The position numbers and the translations under genes are program-made. A DNA stretch of 64,000 nucleotides, taken from the NCBI RefSeq assembly GCF_011304355.1, contig NZ_CP049888.1, forward strand, positions 868,001 through 932,000. Reading direction: 5' to 3'. The notes under the pieces were generated by a model that made no database searches, was not told where the DNA came from, and saw only the letters and a program-made list of their open reading frames with translations. Positions 19,043 to 28,342 of the stretch are shown one piece after another (the stretch's first letter is position 1; each line of letters opens with the position of its first letter). Source of the stretch: Weissella coleopterorum. Lineage in GTDB: Bacteria > Bacillota > Bacilli > Lactobacillales > Lactobacillaceae.

Positions 19043-20728
19043 ATGGATTATAAAGAAAAAATCGCAACAACATTAGTAACAGTGTTACCGGATTTGGACA
19101 TTGAGACATTAAAGGCTAAAATTGAAGTACCAAAAGATTCAAGTAAAGGTGATTATGCTTTTCCAACCTTCACTTTAGCAAAGCAATTGAAAAAGGCACC
19201 TAATATGATTGCTAGTGATCTAGTGGAACAATTAGACACCAGTGCCTATCAACAGGTAGTGGCAATGGGACCTTACGTTAATTTCTTTTTGAATCCCAAA
19301 ACGGCTGGTTCAAATATCTTGCAAGAAATTATTTCAAATCAAAAATACGGTCATAATACGGACGGGGAAGCCGGACATATTACAATTGATATGTCATCGC
19401 CAAATATTGCTAAGCCAATGTCAATGGGACACTTACGTTCAACTGTTATTGGAAATTCATTGGCAGAAATTTCAAAGGCAAATGGTTATCAACCAGTTAA
19501 GATTAATCATTTAGGTGATTGGGGAACGCAATTTGGTAAGTTGATTGTTGCTTATAAGCAATGGGGTTCAGAAGCTGAGGTGCGCGCCGATCCGATTAAT
19601 ACTTTAGTTCGTTATTACGTTGAGTTTCATGCTAAAGCTGAAAACGAGCCAGAATTAAATGATCAGGGACGGGCTTGGTTCAAAAAGCTTGAAGATGGTG
19701 ATTCAGAGGCGTTAGAGTTATGGCAATGGTTTAGAGATGAATCATTAAAGGAGTTTATGGATGTTTATGACGCCTTAGATATTCAATTTGATTCATTTAA
19801 TGGGGAAGCTTTCTATAATGATAAAATGGAAGCTGTGATTGAACGATTAGAAGATAAAGGTAAATTAATCGAATCACAGGGCGCTAAAGTAGTGAATTTA
19901 GATGAATACAATCTAAATGTTGCTATGATTAAGCGAACTGATGGGGCGACATTATACATGACGCGTGATTTGGCGGCGGCGACTTATCGTAAGAAGAACT
20001 ATAACTTTGTAAAGTCACTTTATATTGTGGGTGGTGAACAACGTGAGCACTTCGAACAATTGAAAGCTATCTTGAAAGAGATGGGTTATGAATGGGCTGA
20101 TGATATCGAACATATTTCATTTGGAATGATTACAGTCGATGGTAAAAAATTGTCAACTCGTTCAGGACGAATTATTTTGTTGAAGGATGTCTTGACGGAT
20201 TCAGAGAAGTTAGCCTTGGATCAAATTAATGAAAAAAATCCCGACCTACCAAATAAAGAAGAGGTAGCCCATGAAGTTGGAACTGGGGCGGTTATTTTCC
20301 ATGATTTGATGAATGAACGAACTCTTAACTTCGATTTCAAATTAGAAGATGTGGTTCGTTTTGAGGGTGATACTGGACCGTATGTTCAATATGCCAATGC
20401 CCGTGCGCACTCAATTTTACGTAAAGCCGGTAACCCCACAATTGATCCGAATAATTTAGAAATTTCTGATGAAAAAGTTTGGGAAACTGTGAAATTATTA
20501 GGAACTTTTGATGAGGTAATTCGTCGGGCTTGGCGTGATCGAGAACCATCAGTGATCGCTAAGTACGCTTTGAATTTAGCACGTACTTTTAGTAAGTACT
20601 ATGCTAATTCAAAGATTCTAGTTGAAGATGATGAATTAAATGCTCGTTTAGCATTGGTCCAAGCAGTGTCAAATAATTTGACTGAGGCTCTACGGCTCTT
20701 AGGAGTTAAAGCACCTAGTGAAATGTAA
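19043..20728 (+). CDS. argS: Arginyl-tRNA synthetase
   Basis: Class I aminoacyl-tRNA synthetase that charges tRNA-Arg. The 561-residue protein has the N-terminal Add-1 tRNA-binding domain (about 1-100). The HIGH-like motif in PMSMGHLRSTVIGN lies near residue 129, and the KMSKS equivalent is KLSTRSG near 369. The C-terminal DALR anticodon-binding domain ends in LGVKAPSEM. An AGGAG site precedes the ATG. Two terminators follow directly. Confidence 0.97.
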   Translation: MDYKEKIATTLVTVLPDLDIETLKAKIEVPKDSSKGDYAFPTFTLAKQLKKAPNMIASDLVEQLDTSAYQQVVAMGPYVNFFLNPKTAGSNILQEIISNQKYGHNTDGEAGHITIDMSSPNIAKPMSMGHLRSTVIGNSLAEISKANGYQPVKINHLGDWGTQFGKLIVAYKQWGSEAEVRADPINTLVRYYVEFHAKAENEPELNDQGRAWFKKLEDGDSEALELWQWFRDESLKEFMDVYDALDIQFDSFNGEAFYNDKMEAVIERLEDKGKLIESQGAKVVNLDEYNLNVAMIKRTDGATLYMTRDLAAATYRKKNYNFVKSLYIVGGEQREHFEQLKAILKEMGYEWADDIEHISFGMITVDGKKLSTRSGRIILLKDVLTDSEKLALDQINEKNPDLPNKEEVAHEVGTGAVIFHDLMNERTLNFDFKLEDVVRFEGDTGPYVQYANARAHSILRKAGNPTIDPNNLEISDEKVWETVKLLGTFDEVIRRAWRDREPSVIAKYALNLARTFSKYYANSKILVEDDELNARLALVQAVSNNLTEALRLLGVKAPSEM

Positions 20729-20746
20729 CGTAAAACTCACTAATAT

Positions 20747-20796
20747 AAATAGTGTTAATAAGAGGATTAAAAGTTCTCTTGTTGGCACTATTTTTT
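20747..20796 (+). terminator. Intrinsic terminator of argS (first)
   Basis: A long stem pairs AAATAGTG with CACTATTT and continues inward through AAGAGG and TTCTCTT with several G-U pairs. A T run follows. Confidence 0.85.
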
Positions 20797-20801
20797 GTTT
20801 T

Positions 20802-20840
20802 AAAACTCAAATGGAATTTTGACGCCGTTTGAGTTTTTTT
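20802..20840 (+). terminator. Second terminator-like hairpin after argS
   Basis: AAACTCAAA pairs with TTTGAGTTT around a 17-base loop and is followed by seven T in total. It backs up the first terminator. Confidence 0.7.
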
Positions 20841-20895
20841 GATCTAATTCTTATCGGGACACTGTTGAAGAGACTAGTGAAGTTACAAGATTAAC

Positions 20896-20924
20896 TTGAC
20901 TTAGATTCGAATGCGCTGTATTGT
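20896..20924 (+). promoter_or_regulatory. Candidate promoter of the purine permease leader
   Basis: TTGACT and TATTGT are separated by 17 bases. The predicted start near 20931 leaves a leader of about 190 bases before the permease start codon. Confidence 0.5.
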
Positions 20925-20930
20925 TAGAAC

Positions 20931-21104
20931 AACATTTTTAATTATTTAGTCGTTAACGTGTTTTGCCACAGACTTGAAAAATTAACTTAAGTGGTTTTTT
21001 GTGACCGGTTTAAGTTTCTGTTGATGGCGTAAAGTAATTACTTTACGCCATTTTAATTTTCATGCGTCTACGGTACATTTACGTAGACGCATATTTTATT
21101 TTTT
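20931..21104 (+). promoter_or_regulatory. Hairpin-rich leader of the purine permease, candidate attenuator
   Basis: Four RNA structures are visible. Hairpin A (20966-21000) has CCA/TGG and CTTGA/TTAAG pairs and ends in six T, like a terminator. Alternative B pairs 20969-20978 with 21009-21020 and would disrupt A; a third option pairs 20984-20990 with 21010-21016. A perfect 28-base palindrome (21024-21051) precedes TTTTAATTTT. A final 11-base-pair hairpin (21062-21092) is followed by a T-rich run ending just before the ribosome binding site. I do not see the conserved loops of the purine riboswitch. The hairpins are seen; their control role is inferred. Confidence 0.55.
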
Positions 21105-21118
21105 GGGGGATAGCAATC

Positions 21119-22570
21119 GTGCTAGAGCATTTTTTTGAATTATCGGAGAACCATACAACCGTTCGAACAGAAGTCACCGCGGGCTTGACCACTTTTGTGG
21201 CAATGGCATATATTATTTTCTTGAATCCAGCAGTGTTATCAATGACAGGGATGCCTTCACAAGGTGTTTTCCTAGCCACGATTCTCACAATTATTACGGG
21301 AACGTTAATTACGGGGCTGTTTGCCAATTTGCCGTATGCAATTGGGCCTTCTATTGGAATGCAAGCGATGTTTACGTATACGATTGTTTTTGGATTAGGC
21401 TTTACGTGGCAACAAGCACTAGGGATGGTGTTCTTAGTAGGATTAGTAGATGTTATTATTACTTTGACTAAATTACGTTCAGCAATTGTGAAAGCAATTC
21501 CTATTTCTTTAAAGCATGCGATTGCTGCTGGAATTGGAATGTTTATTGCATATATTGGTTTAAAAAATGCCGGCTTTATTAATTTCATTGTTGGTGGGGA
21601 GAGTATATTAAGTCTCAATAATAGACCATTTCAGGCGGGTCAAGGAGCAAAGGCAATTGATACGTTAATTGCTGGTGGTGGGACAACCCCTTCATTAGCT
21701 ACGTTTAGTAGTGCCCCAGTATTATTGGCATTGATTGGATTCATTATTATTGTTATTTTGGTGATTAAAAAGGTACGAGGTGCCTATCTGATTACGGTTT
21801 TAATCACAACTATGATTGGAATTCCGATGGGTGTGACAAATATGCACATTGATGTACATAACTCTTTTGTTACGACTTTTCATGATTTTGGAACTGTTTT
21901 TGGAGCAGCCTTGGGTAAGGATGGTCTATGGTCAATGTTTACGTCCCCAAAACAAATTTTGGTGGTCATCTTAACTGTCTTTTCAATGGGATTGTCAGGT
22001 TTGTTTGATGCGATTGGAACATTTATTGGAACTGGATTAACTACTGGTATTTTCTCTAAACAGGATCAAAAGGAGTTTGAAGAAGCAAAAGGCTTTAAGT
22101 CTAAAATGGATCGTGGTTTAGTAGCGGATACTTTTGCAACAATGTTGGCAGGAGTCTACGGAACATCAAATACGACCACATTTATTGAGTCCGCTTCAGG
22201 AATTAATGCTGGTGGTCGAACTGGGTTAACCTCAGTTATTGTTGCCGTTGGCTTCCTCTTGTCTATTATTGCTGCGCCGCTTGTCGGAGTCATTCCTTCA
22301 GCAGCAACAGCTCCAATTTTGATTATTGTGGGTATTTCAATGATGAATGAGTTTAAGGCGATTGATTGGAATGATTTGGAAGTAGCAATCCCCGCCTTCT
22401 TTACTTCGGCATTTATGGCTTTATCATATTCAATTTCTTATGGAATTGCTGCCGGCTTTATTTTCTATATAATTGTTAAATTAGCTAAAAAGAAAGCATA
22501 TGAAATTACGCCAGTCTTATGGATTATTGCGGTGTTATTTCTGCTTAATTTTATTTCGCTTGCAATCTAA
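21119..22570 (+). CDS. NCS2 family purine (guanine/hypoxanthine) permease, AzgA/PbuG type
   Basis: Proton-coupled importer of nucleobases, most like the AzgA/PbuG/GhxP group. The 483-residue protein is almost entirely hydrophobic, with about 12-14 transmembrane segments. Group features are the early TVRTEVTAGLTTFVAMAYI stretch, IGPSIGMQAMF, the central FSMGLSGLFDAIGTFIGTG segment, and YGTSNTTTFIESASG. I choose the GTG at 21119 (VLEHFF) because GGGGGA precedes it at normal distance. An in-frame ATG at 21062 is rejected since it lies inside a strong hairpin. The exact substrate is not certain; guanine or hypoxanthine fits, and guaC sits at the window end. Confidence 0.9.
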   Translation: MLEHFFELSENHTTVRTEVTAGLTTFVAMAYIIFLNPAVLSMTGMPSQGVFLATILTIITGTLITGLFANLPYAIGPSIGMQAMFTYTIVFGLGFTWQQALGMVFLVGLVDVIITLTKLRSAIVKAIPISLKHAIAAGIGMFIAYIGLKNAGFINFIVGGESILSLNNRPFQAGQGAKAIDTLIAGGGTTPSLATFSSAPVLLALIGFIIIVILVIKKVRGAYLITVLITTMIGIPMGVTNMHIDVHNSFVTTFHDFGTVFGAALGKDGLWSMFTSPKQILVVILTVFSMGLSGLFDAIGTFIGTGLTTGIFSKQDQKEFEEAKGFKSKMDRGLVADTFATMLAGVYGTSNTTTFIESASGINAGGRTGLTSVIVAVGFLLSIIAAPLVGVIPSAATAPILIIVGISMMNEFKAIDWNDLEVAIPAFFTSAFMALSYSISYGIAAGFIFYIIVKLAKKKAYEITPVLWIIAVLFLLNFISLAI

Positions 22571-22582
22571 ATTTAGAATGAT

Positions 22583-22617
22583 AAAAATAGGGTATCTATC
22601 TTAGGTACGCTATTTTT
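22583..22617 (+). terminator. Intrinsic terminator of the purine permease
   Basis: AAAAATAG pairs with CTATTTTT, with partial inner pairing of GGTATC and GGTACG. A T-rich tail follows. Confidence 0.8.
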
Positions 22618-22715
22618 ATTTAGTCTTATCTAGAGTGATACATAGATTATGATTTCAAAAACGATTGATTAGCAAGATCGGCTGGATAAAAAAGTCGGTT
22701 TTAGGCAAAACATTG

Positions 22716-22721
22716 TATAAT
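22716..22721 (+). promoter_or_regulatory. -10 element of the recG operon
   Basis: TATAAT in the context AAAACATTGTATAATTG, nearly identical to the folC promoter context at 15766. It lies about 30 bases before recG. Confidence 0.5.
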
Positions 22722-22751
22722 TGATAGAAATAATAAAAAGGGGAGGGAGTA

Positions 22752-24782
22752 ATGGAATTAAATGATTCTGTTGAAACACTAAGTGGAGTTGGGCCAAAAC
22801 GGCTAGACGGGCTTCATCATTTAGGGATCTTTACGATTGAAGATTTATTAAGTCATTTTCCACTACGTTACAGTGACCTAGCGACCAAGTTGCCTTCCCA
22901 AGTTGGTAGTGGTGAGAAGGTAACGTTTAAAGGGATCGTTTCATCTGAACCGGTCTTAGCACGTTATGGATATCGAAAAACTCGAATCAATTTTAGGTTG
23001 CTAATTGAGCACGAAAATGTAGCAGTTACTTTCTTTAATCAGCCATGGGTCCAAGATAAAATTCATTTGGGTGAAGAAGTTGCAGTTTATGGGACCTATG
23101 AACAACGCCGACAAACTTTGATGGGGATTCGAATTTTAGCTAAAGATAGTATGGATGAACTTCAAGCAACTTATCCGGCATCAAAGGAAATTCCCCAAAA
23201 AACTTTGAAGGTTTTAATTGAACAAGCATTGGGTAAATATAAGACTTTATTGGTAGATTTAATCCCAGAATCCATTCGGATCCGGTATCAATTATTGTCA
23301 CGAGTGGAAATGATGTTTGGTATGCACGTCCCAAAAGATGGAATTCAAGCTCAGGCTGCTCGTCGTACTGCTTCATTTGAAGAATTCTTTTTATTTCAAA
23401 TGAGGATTCAATTATTAAAAATGACGGATCAAGCAAATCATGGACGATCAATTAAATTTGATAATAATAAACTCAAAAAATTTATTCAAACATTACCATT
23501 TGAATTAACGAATGCGCAAAAAAAGGTTGTTAATGAAATTGTAGCCGATTTAAGACGACCGAAACATATGAATCGACTATTACAAGGTGATGTCGGATCA
23601 GGTAAAACGGTTGTCGCTGCATTAGCTATGTATGCAGCTGTTTCAGCCGGAATGCAGGCGGCCTTAATGGCGCCTACTGAAATTTTAGCTCAACAACATG
23701 CGAAAACATTGAGTCAATTTTTTGATGTTAAGGACGTTCGTATTGAATTGCTAACTGGAGCGATGAAAGCTGGGCCACGACGACAAATTTTAACTGATCT
23801 TGAAAATGGAGAGATTGATATTTTAATTGGAACCCATGCCTTAATCCAAACGGATATCGCTTTTCATAATTTGGGGCTCGCTGTGATTGATGAACAGCAT
23901 CGTTTTGGGGTCAAACAACGAGCAAAATTACGTGAAATTGGAATGAACCCAGATATTTTAGCAATGACTGCTACTCCAATTCCGCGAACACTTGCTATTA
24001 CGGCATACGGTGAAATGGATGTTTCAGTAATTGATCAATTGCCAGCGGGGCGTAGACCGATTAAAACTGAGTGGTTACGAAACAATGAATTTGATAACGC
24101 GATTAAGTTCATTCAAAAACAATTGGAATCAGGTGCACAAGCCTATGTCGTAACCCCGTTAATTGAAGAATCTGAAACTTTGGATGTGCAAAATGCGCAT
24201 GCAGTTTATGAAGATCTAATGCAATACTTTGCACCCAAGTATCAAGTCGGGTTATTGCATGGTCGTTTATCGAATCAAGAAAAAGATGATGTAATGGCGG
24301 CCTTTAAACAAAATGAATTTCAAGTTTTGGTTGCGACCACCGTCATTGAGGTGGGCGTAGACGTCCCTAATTCCTCGGTCATGTTAATTTTAGACGCTGA
24401 TCGCTTTGGGTTAGCACAATTACACCAATTACGTGGTCGTGTGGGACGTGGACAACGGCAGTCTTATACCTTTTTGATTTCAGATCCCAAAACTCAATTT
24501 GGAATTGAACGAATGGAGGCCATGGTTCAGACGACTAATGGTTTCGTTTTAGCCCAAAAAGATCTCGAACTCAGAGGGGCAGGCGATGTTTTGGGTAACC
24601 GACAGTCTGGCTTGCCTGAATTTAAAGTGGGCGATCCGGTGAATGATTTAATTATGATGGAAACAGCTCAGCAAGAAGCAATTGAAATGGTAAATACTTT
24701 AAACTGGGCTGATCAGTCTGAAAATCTTCAACTAAGTCAATTTTTATCAGAAACAATGGAAAGATATCGAAATTTTGATTAG
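22752..24782 (+). CDS. recG: ATP-dependent DNA helicase RecG
   Basis: Branch-migration helicase that remodels stalled forks and recombination intermediates. At 676 residues it has normal length. An N-terminal wedge/OB domain (about 50-200) precedes the helicase core, with LQGDVGSGKTVVA (Walker A, about residue 277), DEQH (motif II, about 380), MTATPIPRT, and LHQLRGRVGRG. GGGGAGGGAG lies just before the ATG. It starts the conserved recG-plsX-acpP group. Confidence 0.98.
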   Translation: MELNDSVETLSGVGPKRLDGLHHLGIFTIEDLLSHFPLRYSDLATKLPSQVGSGEKVTFKGIVSSEPVLARYGYRKTRINFRLLIEHENVAVTFFNQPWVQDKIHLGEEVAVYGTYEQRRQTLMGIRILAKDSMDELQATYPASKEIPQKTLKVLIEQALGKYKTLLVDLIPESIRIRYQLLSRVEMMFGMHVPKDGIQAQAARRTASFEEFFLFQMRIQLLKMTDQANHGRSIKFDNNKLKKFIQTLPFELTNAQKKVVNEIVADLRRPKHMNRLLQGDVGSGKTVVAALAMYAAVSAGMQAALMAPTEILAQQHAKTLSQFFDVKDVRIELLTGAMKAGPRRQILTDLENGEIDILIGTHALIQTDIAFHNLGLAVIDEQHRFGVKQRAKLREIGMNPDILAMTATPIPRTLAITAYGEMDVSVIDQLPAGRRPIKTEWLRNNEFDNAIKFIQKQLESGAQAYVVTPLIEESETLDVQNAHAVYEDLMQYFAPKYQVGLLHGRLSNQEKDDVMAAFKQNEFQVLVATTVIEVGVDVPNSSVMLILDADRFGLAQLHQLRGRVGRGQRQSYTFLISDPKTQFGIERMEAMVQTTNGFVLAQKDLELRGAGDVLGNRQSGLPEFKVGDPVNDLIMMETAQQEAIEMVNTLNWADQSENLQLSQFLSETMERYRNFD

Positions 24783-24838
24783 GCTTGATTTTATCAATAT
24801 GATATTATGTAGTAATACTAGAAAAAGAGGAACAAGAG

Positions 24839-25879
24839 ATGTATAAAATTGCCGTAGATGCAATGGGTGGGGATGATGCGCCAACCACTGTAGTATCGGG
24901 AGTAGAGAGCGCTCGAGACCAATTACCAAATGTAGAATTTATATTATTTGGGCAGCTTGATCAAGTTAAGCCGCTAATTCAAGATATGACGCGAATTAGT
25001 TTAATTCAATCTGATGATATAATTGCAATGGCAGACGAGCCAGTTAAGTCCATCCGGAACCGTAAAAATAGTTCATTAGTTATGGCAGCCAACGCCGTTA
25101 AGCATGGCGAAGCTGATGCATTGTTTTCAGCTGGAAACACTGGGGCGTTGCTAGCCGCTGGTATTTTCTTGGTGGGACGTATCAAAGGAATTAGTCGTCC
25201 AGCACTCATGACCTTACTGCCAGCGATTGGGGGAGAACATGATGTATTTGTAATGATGGATGTTGGCGCGAACGCAGATAATCGAGCTAACCATCTATAT
25301 GAATATGGAATTTTGGGTTCATTTTATGCACATGAAATTTTACATTATGAAAATCCACGTGTTGGTCTATTGAATAATGGTGGTGAAGAAGATAAAGGTG
25401 ATCAGATGCACAAAGATGCGCATCAATTGCTAAAGACCGGTCATACTAAACATTTGGTTAATTTTGTGGGGAATGTTGAAGCTGCTAATATTTTGCAAAG
25501 CCCGGCAGATGTAGTTGTGTCTGATGGTTTCACAGGAAACGCCGCATTAAAAGCGATTGAAGGCACGGCCAAAACAATTATGAAAACTTTGAAAAATTCA
25601 CTTTCCAACGGTGGAGTTCGTGCTAAAATGGGAGCGGGATTATTATTACCAACGCTAAAGTCGATGGCTAAGCAGTGGAATCCAGAACAATATGGCGGGG
25701 CAGTTGTCTTGGGAGTGAAAGCACCAGTTGTTAAGGCGCATGGCTCAGCTAGTCCTAAAGCCATTGCTGCAGCAATGGTTCAAATTGAATCGATGTTGGA
25801 CAGTAATTTAATTAATAAGGTTGATACCTTTGTGACAGATCATAAAGATGATTTAGCTGCGCGGATGGATAATAAGTAA
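24839..25879 (+). CDS. plsX: Phosphate acyltransferase PlsX
   Basis: Makes acyl phosphate from acyl-ACP for phosphatidic acid synthesis, the substrate pool shared with FakA. The 346-residue protein begins with the typical IAVDAMGGDDAP. It also shows SIRNRKNSS, AGNTGALLAAG, DVGANADNR and the DGFTGNAALK segment. AGAGGAACAAGAG precedes the ATG. acpP follows after 25 bases, so donor carrier and enzyme are co-expressed. Confidence 0.97.
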   Translation: MYKIAVDAMGGDDAPTTVVSGVESARDQLPNVEFILFGQLDQVKPLIQDMTRISLIQSDDIIAMADEPVKSIRNRKNSSLVMAANAVKHGEADALFSAGNTGALLAAGIFLVGRIKGISRPALMTLLPAIGGEHDVFVMMDVGANADNRANHLYEYGILGSFYAHEILHYENPRVGLLNNGGEEDKGDQMHKDAHQLLKTGHTKHLVNFVGNVEAANILQSPADVVVSDGFTGNAALKAIEGTAKTIMKTLKNSLSNGGVRAKMGAGLLLPTLKSMAKQWNPEQYGGAVVLGVKAPVVKAHGSASPKAIAAAMVQIESMLDSNLINKVDTFVTDHKDDLAARMDNK

Positions 25880-25904
25880 AAAGGGTTTTTAAGGGAGAAA
25901 TGAC

Positions 25905-26156
25905 ATGTTAGAAAAACAAGTAATTTATGATCGTGTGGCCGCTTTAGTTGCAGATCACTTTGAGCTTTCAGCTGATCAAATTAATGGTGATTTAAATTTC
26001 TTAAATGATATTGATGCTGATTCCATTGACTTTGTTGAGCTCGTTTTAGAAATGGAAGATGAATTTGATGCAGAAATCCCTGACGAGGATGCGGATAAAT
26101 TAACAACAATTAATCAGACTGTTGATTATATTTATGAGCATCAAAGTAAAAAATAA
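25905..26156 (+). CDS. acpP: Acyl carrier protein
   Basis: Small acidic carrier for acyl chains in fatty acid and phospholipid synthesis. It has 83 residues with the phosphopantetheine attachment serine in DADSIDFVELV (about residues 37-47) and an acidic helix EMEDEFDAEIPDEDAD. The ATG follows AAGGGAG. A terminator lies immediately downstream, ending the recG-plsX-acpP transcript. Another carrier protein could exist in a fatty acid synthesis cluster elsewhere, so this one may serve mainly PlsX. Confidence 0.96.
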   Translation: MLEKQVIYDRVAALVADHFELSADQINGDLNFLNDIDADSIDFVELVLEMEDEFDAEIPDEDADKLTTINQTVDYIYEHQSKK

Positions 26157-26174
26157 ACGTTATCATGATATTTT

Positions 26175-26206
26175 AAAAACCGGAACGTTTGTAGGTCCGG
26201 TTTTTT
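26175..26206 (+). terminator. Intrinsic terminator after acpP
   Basis: AAAAACCGGA pairs with TCCGGTTTTT across a 12-base loop, followed by T. Confidence 0.9.
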
Positions 26207-26214
26207 GGTATACT
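26206..26214 (+). promoter_or_regulatory. Extended -10 promoter for rnc
   Basis: TGGTATACT is an extended -10 element lying directly on the end of the acpP terminator, about 33 bases before the rnc start. Confidence 0.45.
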
Positions 26215-26246
26215 TATACAAAGAATAACATAGAAGGAGATTTTTA

Positions 26247-26942
26247 ATGTTTGCGCAGTTACAAGCAGAAATTGCCGATAAATACGGCTTACAATTTAAC
26301 GATTTAAAATTACTAGAAGAGGCATTAACCCAAGCAAATTACATCAATGAACATCCAGGGTATCAAGGTCGTGATTATCAACGTCTAGAATTTTTGGGTG
26401 ATGCAATTATGCAACAGTCCTCTGCGGTCTATCTTTTTAAAAATTACCCAGACTGGGATGAAGGTCGATTGACAGAGTTGCGAATATTAATGGTGCAAAC
26501 CCGATCATTTGCAGCTTTGTCACGTGAGTTACATCTTGATAAATATGTCCAATTAGGCCATGGTGAAGAAATGTCTGGAGCGAGAAATCGCGATTCACTT
26601 TTAGAAGATTTATGGGAGGCATTTATTGGCGCTTTGTTCCTAGATCAAGGTCAAGCCGCTGTAATGCATTTGCTGGACTTAGTGTTCTTTTCTAAAATTA
26701 AAACAGGATTTTATGATCGATTTGTTGATTATAAGTCGAAATTACAAGAATTATTACAAAAACATGGTGCAGTTGAAATTAACTACGAAAAAATTGATGA
26801 AGAACAAATTGAAAACAATGAACAAATTTTTACAGTTGCAGTTAGTGTAAACAATAAAGCAATTGGAACGGGTCAGGGTAAATCGACCAAAGAAGCTGAG
26901 AAAGCTGCTGCGCGGGTCGCTTATCAAAGTTTAACGAATTAA
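26247..26942 (+). CDS. rnc: Ribonuclease III
   Basis: Double-strand-specific endoribonuclease that processes rRNA precursors and regulates mRNAs. The 231 residues contain the RNase III signature RLEFLGDAIMQ (about residues 46-56), acidic catalytic residues including LLEDLWEAFIGALFLD (about 117-132), and a C-terminal double-stranded RNA-binding domain (about 158-228) ending in GKSTKEAEKAAARVAY. AGAAGGAG precedes the ATG. In many Firmicutes smc follows rnc; here ftsY follows after 22 bases. Confidence 0.97.
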   Translation: MFAQLQAEIADKYGLQFNDLKLLEEALTQANYINEHPGYQGRDYQRLEFLGDAIMQQSSAVYLFKNYPDWDEGRLTELRILMVQTRSFAALSRELHLDKYVQLGHGEEMSGARNRDSLLEDLWEAFIGALFLDQGQAAVMHLLDLVFFSKIKTGFYDRFVDYKSKLQELLQKHGAVEINYEKIDEEQIENNEQIFTVAVSVNNKAIGTGQGKSTKEAEKAAARVAYQSLTN

Positions 26943-26964
26943 AAATGAATGAGGAATTCAAATT

Positions 26965-28341
26965 ATGGGATTATTTGATGCAATAAAAAAAGCGTTTACT
27001 GGCGATGTTGTAGAATCAACTAATTTAAAGCCAAAAATTGAAGTAGTGACTTTATATCCACGAATCACAGCTGATACACCTTTTCAACCCAAAATTGACA
27101 AGCCGCTTGTTAAAGTGGAACGTTTGATGCCAAATAAATTGCAAGTTAAGCCTATGGTGGGGGACTTGGAATCAAAAGTTGAGTTAGATGTTTCAGCAGT
27201 AAATTCTGCGGAAATAATGAAAGCTGATGTGAGCGAGTTAAACGAGATAGAGCATAAGGAAGTATTGCCTGGTGCTTTGGCCTCAGAACCGATTGAAGCA
27301 GGATTAACCGATCAAGGCGATGATCAGGATACAGCAGTTGAAAAGTCAGCAATTCAGGCACAAGAAGTTGTTACCTCGGAATCCAATATGGATGAAATGA
27401 CTCAAACAGATGAAACCGACTTAGATCAAGGGTTGCATAAAACGAAGAAATCTTGGAGCCAACGTTGGAATGAATTTATGTCCAATTTTAGGCGTGTCGA
27501 TGAAGACTTTTTTGATGATCTAGAGGAAACCCTAATTAAGGCCGACGTTGGGGCAGAAACCGCTTTTAAATTGACAGATGAATTACGCAATGAAGTTAAG
27601 CTCCAAAATGCTAAAAGTAAGGAAGCTGTTTCCAAAGTTATCCTCCAGAAATTAATTGATCACTATACTGAACAAGGGCGTGATGAAGATGCTTCAATGC
27701 ACTTTGCCACATCTGGTCCGACGGTTATTTTATTCGTAGGGGTTAATGGTGTTGGTAAAACGACCACGATTGGAAAGTTAGCTGCTCGCTATAAACACGA
27801 AGGTAAGAAGGTTTTGTTAGCTGCTGCAGACACTTTCCGAGCGGGAGCGACCCAACAATTACAGGTTTGGGGTGAGCGAGATGGTGTGGAAGTGATTGTT
27901 GGACCACCAAAATCAGATCCTGCTTCAGTTGTTTACGATGGAGTCAAGGCTGCAATTGCGCAAGAAGCAGATATTTTATTTGTTGATACGGCTGGACGTT
28001 TGCAAAATAATGTGAATTTGATGCAGGAATTATCGAAAATGAAGCGGATTATTGAACGGGAATTACCTGACCAACCGGCTGAAGTCCTCTTAGTTTTGGA
28101 TTCAACGACGGGGCAAAATGCGTTACAACAGGCCAAATTATTTAAAGATTCAACGGATGTGACGGGAATTGTCTTAACTAAATTAGATGGGACGGCCAAG
28201 GGTGGTATTGTATTACCTATTCGAAACGAATTACATTTACCAGTTAAATGGATTGGCTTGGGGGAACAAGTTGGTGATTTGAAACCATTTGATGCAAATG
28301 ATTTTGCTAAGAGTTTGTTTGGACCATTATTGGAGTTATAG
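26965..28341 (+). CDS. ftsY: Signal recognition particle receptor FtsY
   Basis: GTPase receptor that docks SRP-ribosome complexes at the membrane. The 458-residue protein has a variable acidic N-terminal region (about 1-150). The SRP NG domain follows, with [20 protein letters not shown] (about 167-186), [15 protein letters not shown] (about 258-272), DTAGRLQNN and [10 protein letters not shown]. The long acidic N-terminus is typical of Gram-positive FtsY. ATG follows GAGG. ylxM and ffh follow, so SRP receptor and particle are co-expressed. Confidence 0.97.
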   Translation: MGLFDAIKKAFTGDVVESTNLKPKIEVVTLYPRITADTPFQPKIDKPLVKVERLMPNKLQVKPMVGDLESKVELDVSAVNSAEIMKADVSELNEIEHKEVLPGALASEPIEAGLTDQGDDQDTAVEKSAIQAQEVVTSESNMDEMTQTDETDLDQGLHKTKKSWSQRWNEFMSNFRRVDEDFFDDLEETLIKADVGAETAFKLTDELRNEVKLQNAKSKEAVSKVILQKLIDHYTEQGRDEDASMHFATSGPTVILFVGVNGVGKTTTIGKLAARYKHEGKKVLLAAADTFRAGATQQLQVWGERDGVEVIVGPPKSDPASVVYDGVKAAIAQEADILFVDTAGRLQNNVNLMQELSKMKRIIERELPDQPAEVLLVLDSTTGQNALQQAKLFKDSTDVTGIVLTKLDGTAKGGIVLPIRNELHLPVKWIGLGEQVGDLKPFDANDFAKSLFGPLLEL

Positions 28342-28342
28342 G

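Noticed and set aside
20903..20915. A tRNA T-loop-like TTCGAAT.
   Set aside because: No acceptor stem, anticodon arm or other tRNA parts around it; it falls in a promoter spacer.
21062..21118. An upstream ATG that would extend the purine permease by 19 residues.
   Set aside because: It lies inside a strong terminator-like hairpin and lacks a ribosome binding site; GTG at 21119 has GGGGGA upstream and fits the family's length.
21079..21618. A 179-codon minus-strand frame opposite the purine permease.
   Set aside because: Same reason: antisense shadow of a hydrophobic protein, with no start signals.
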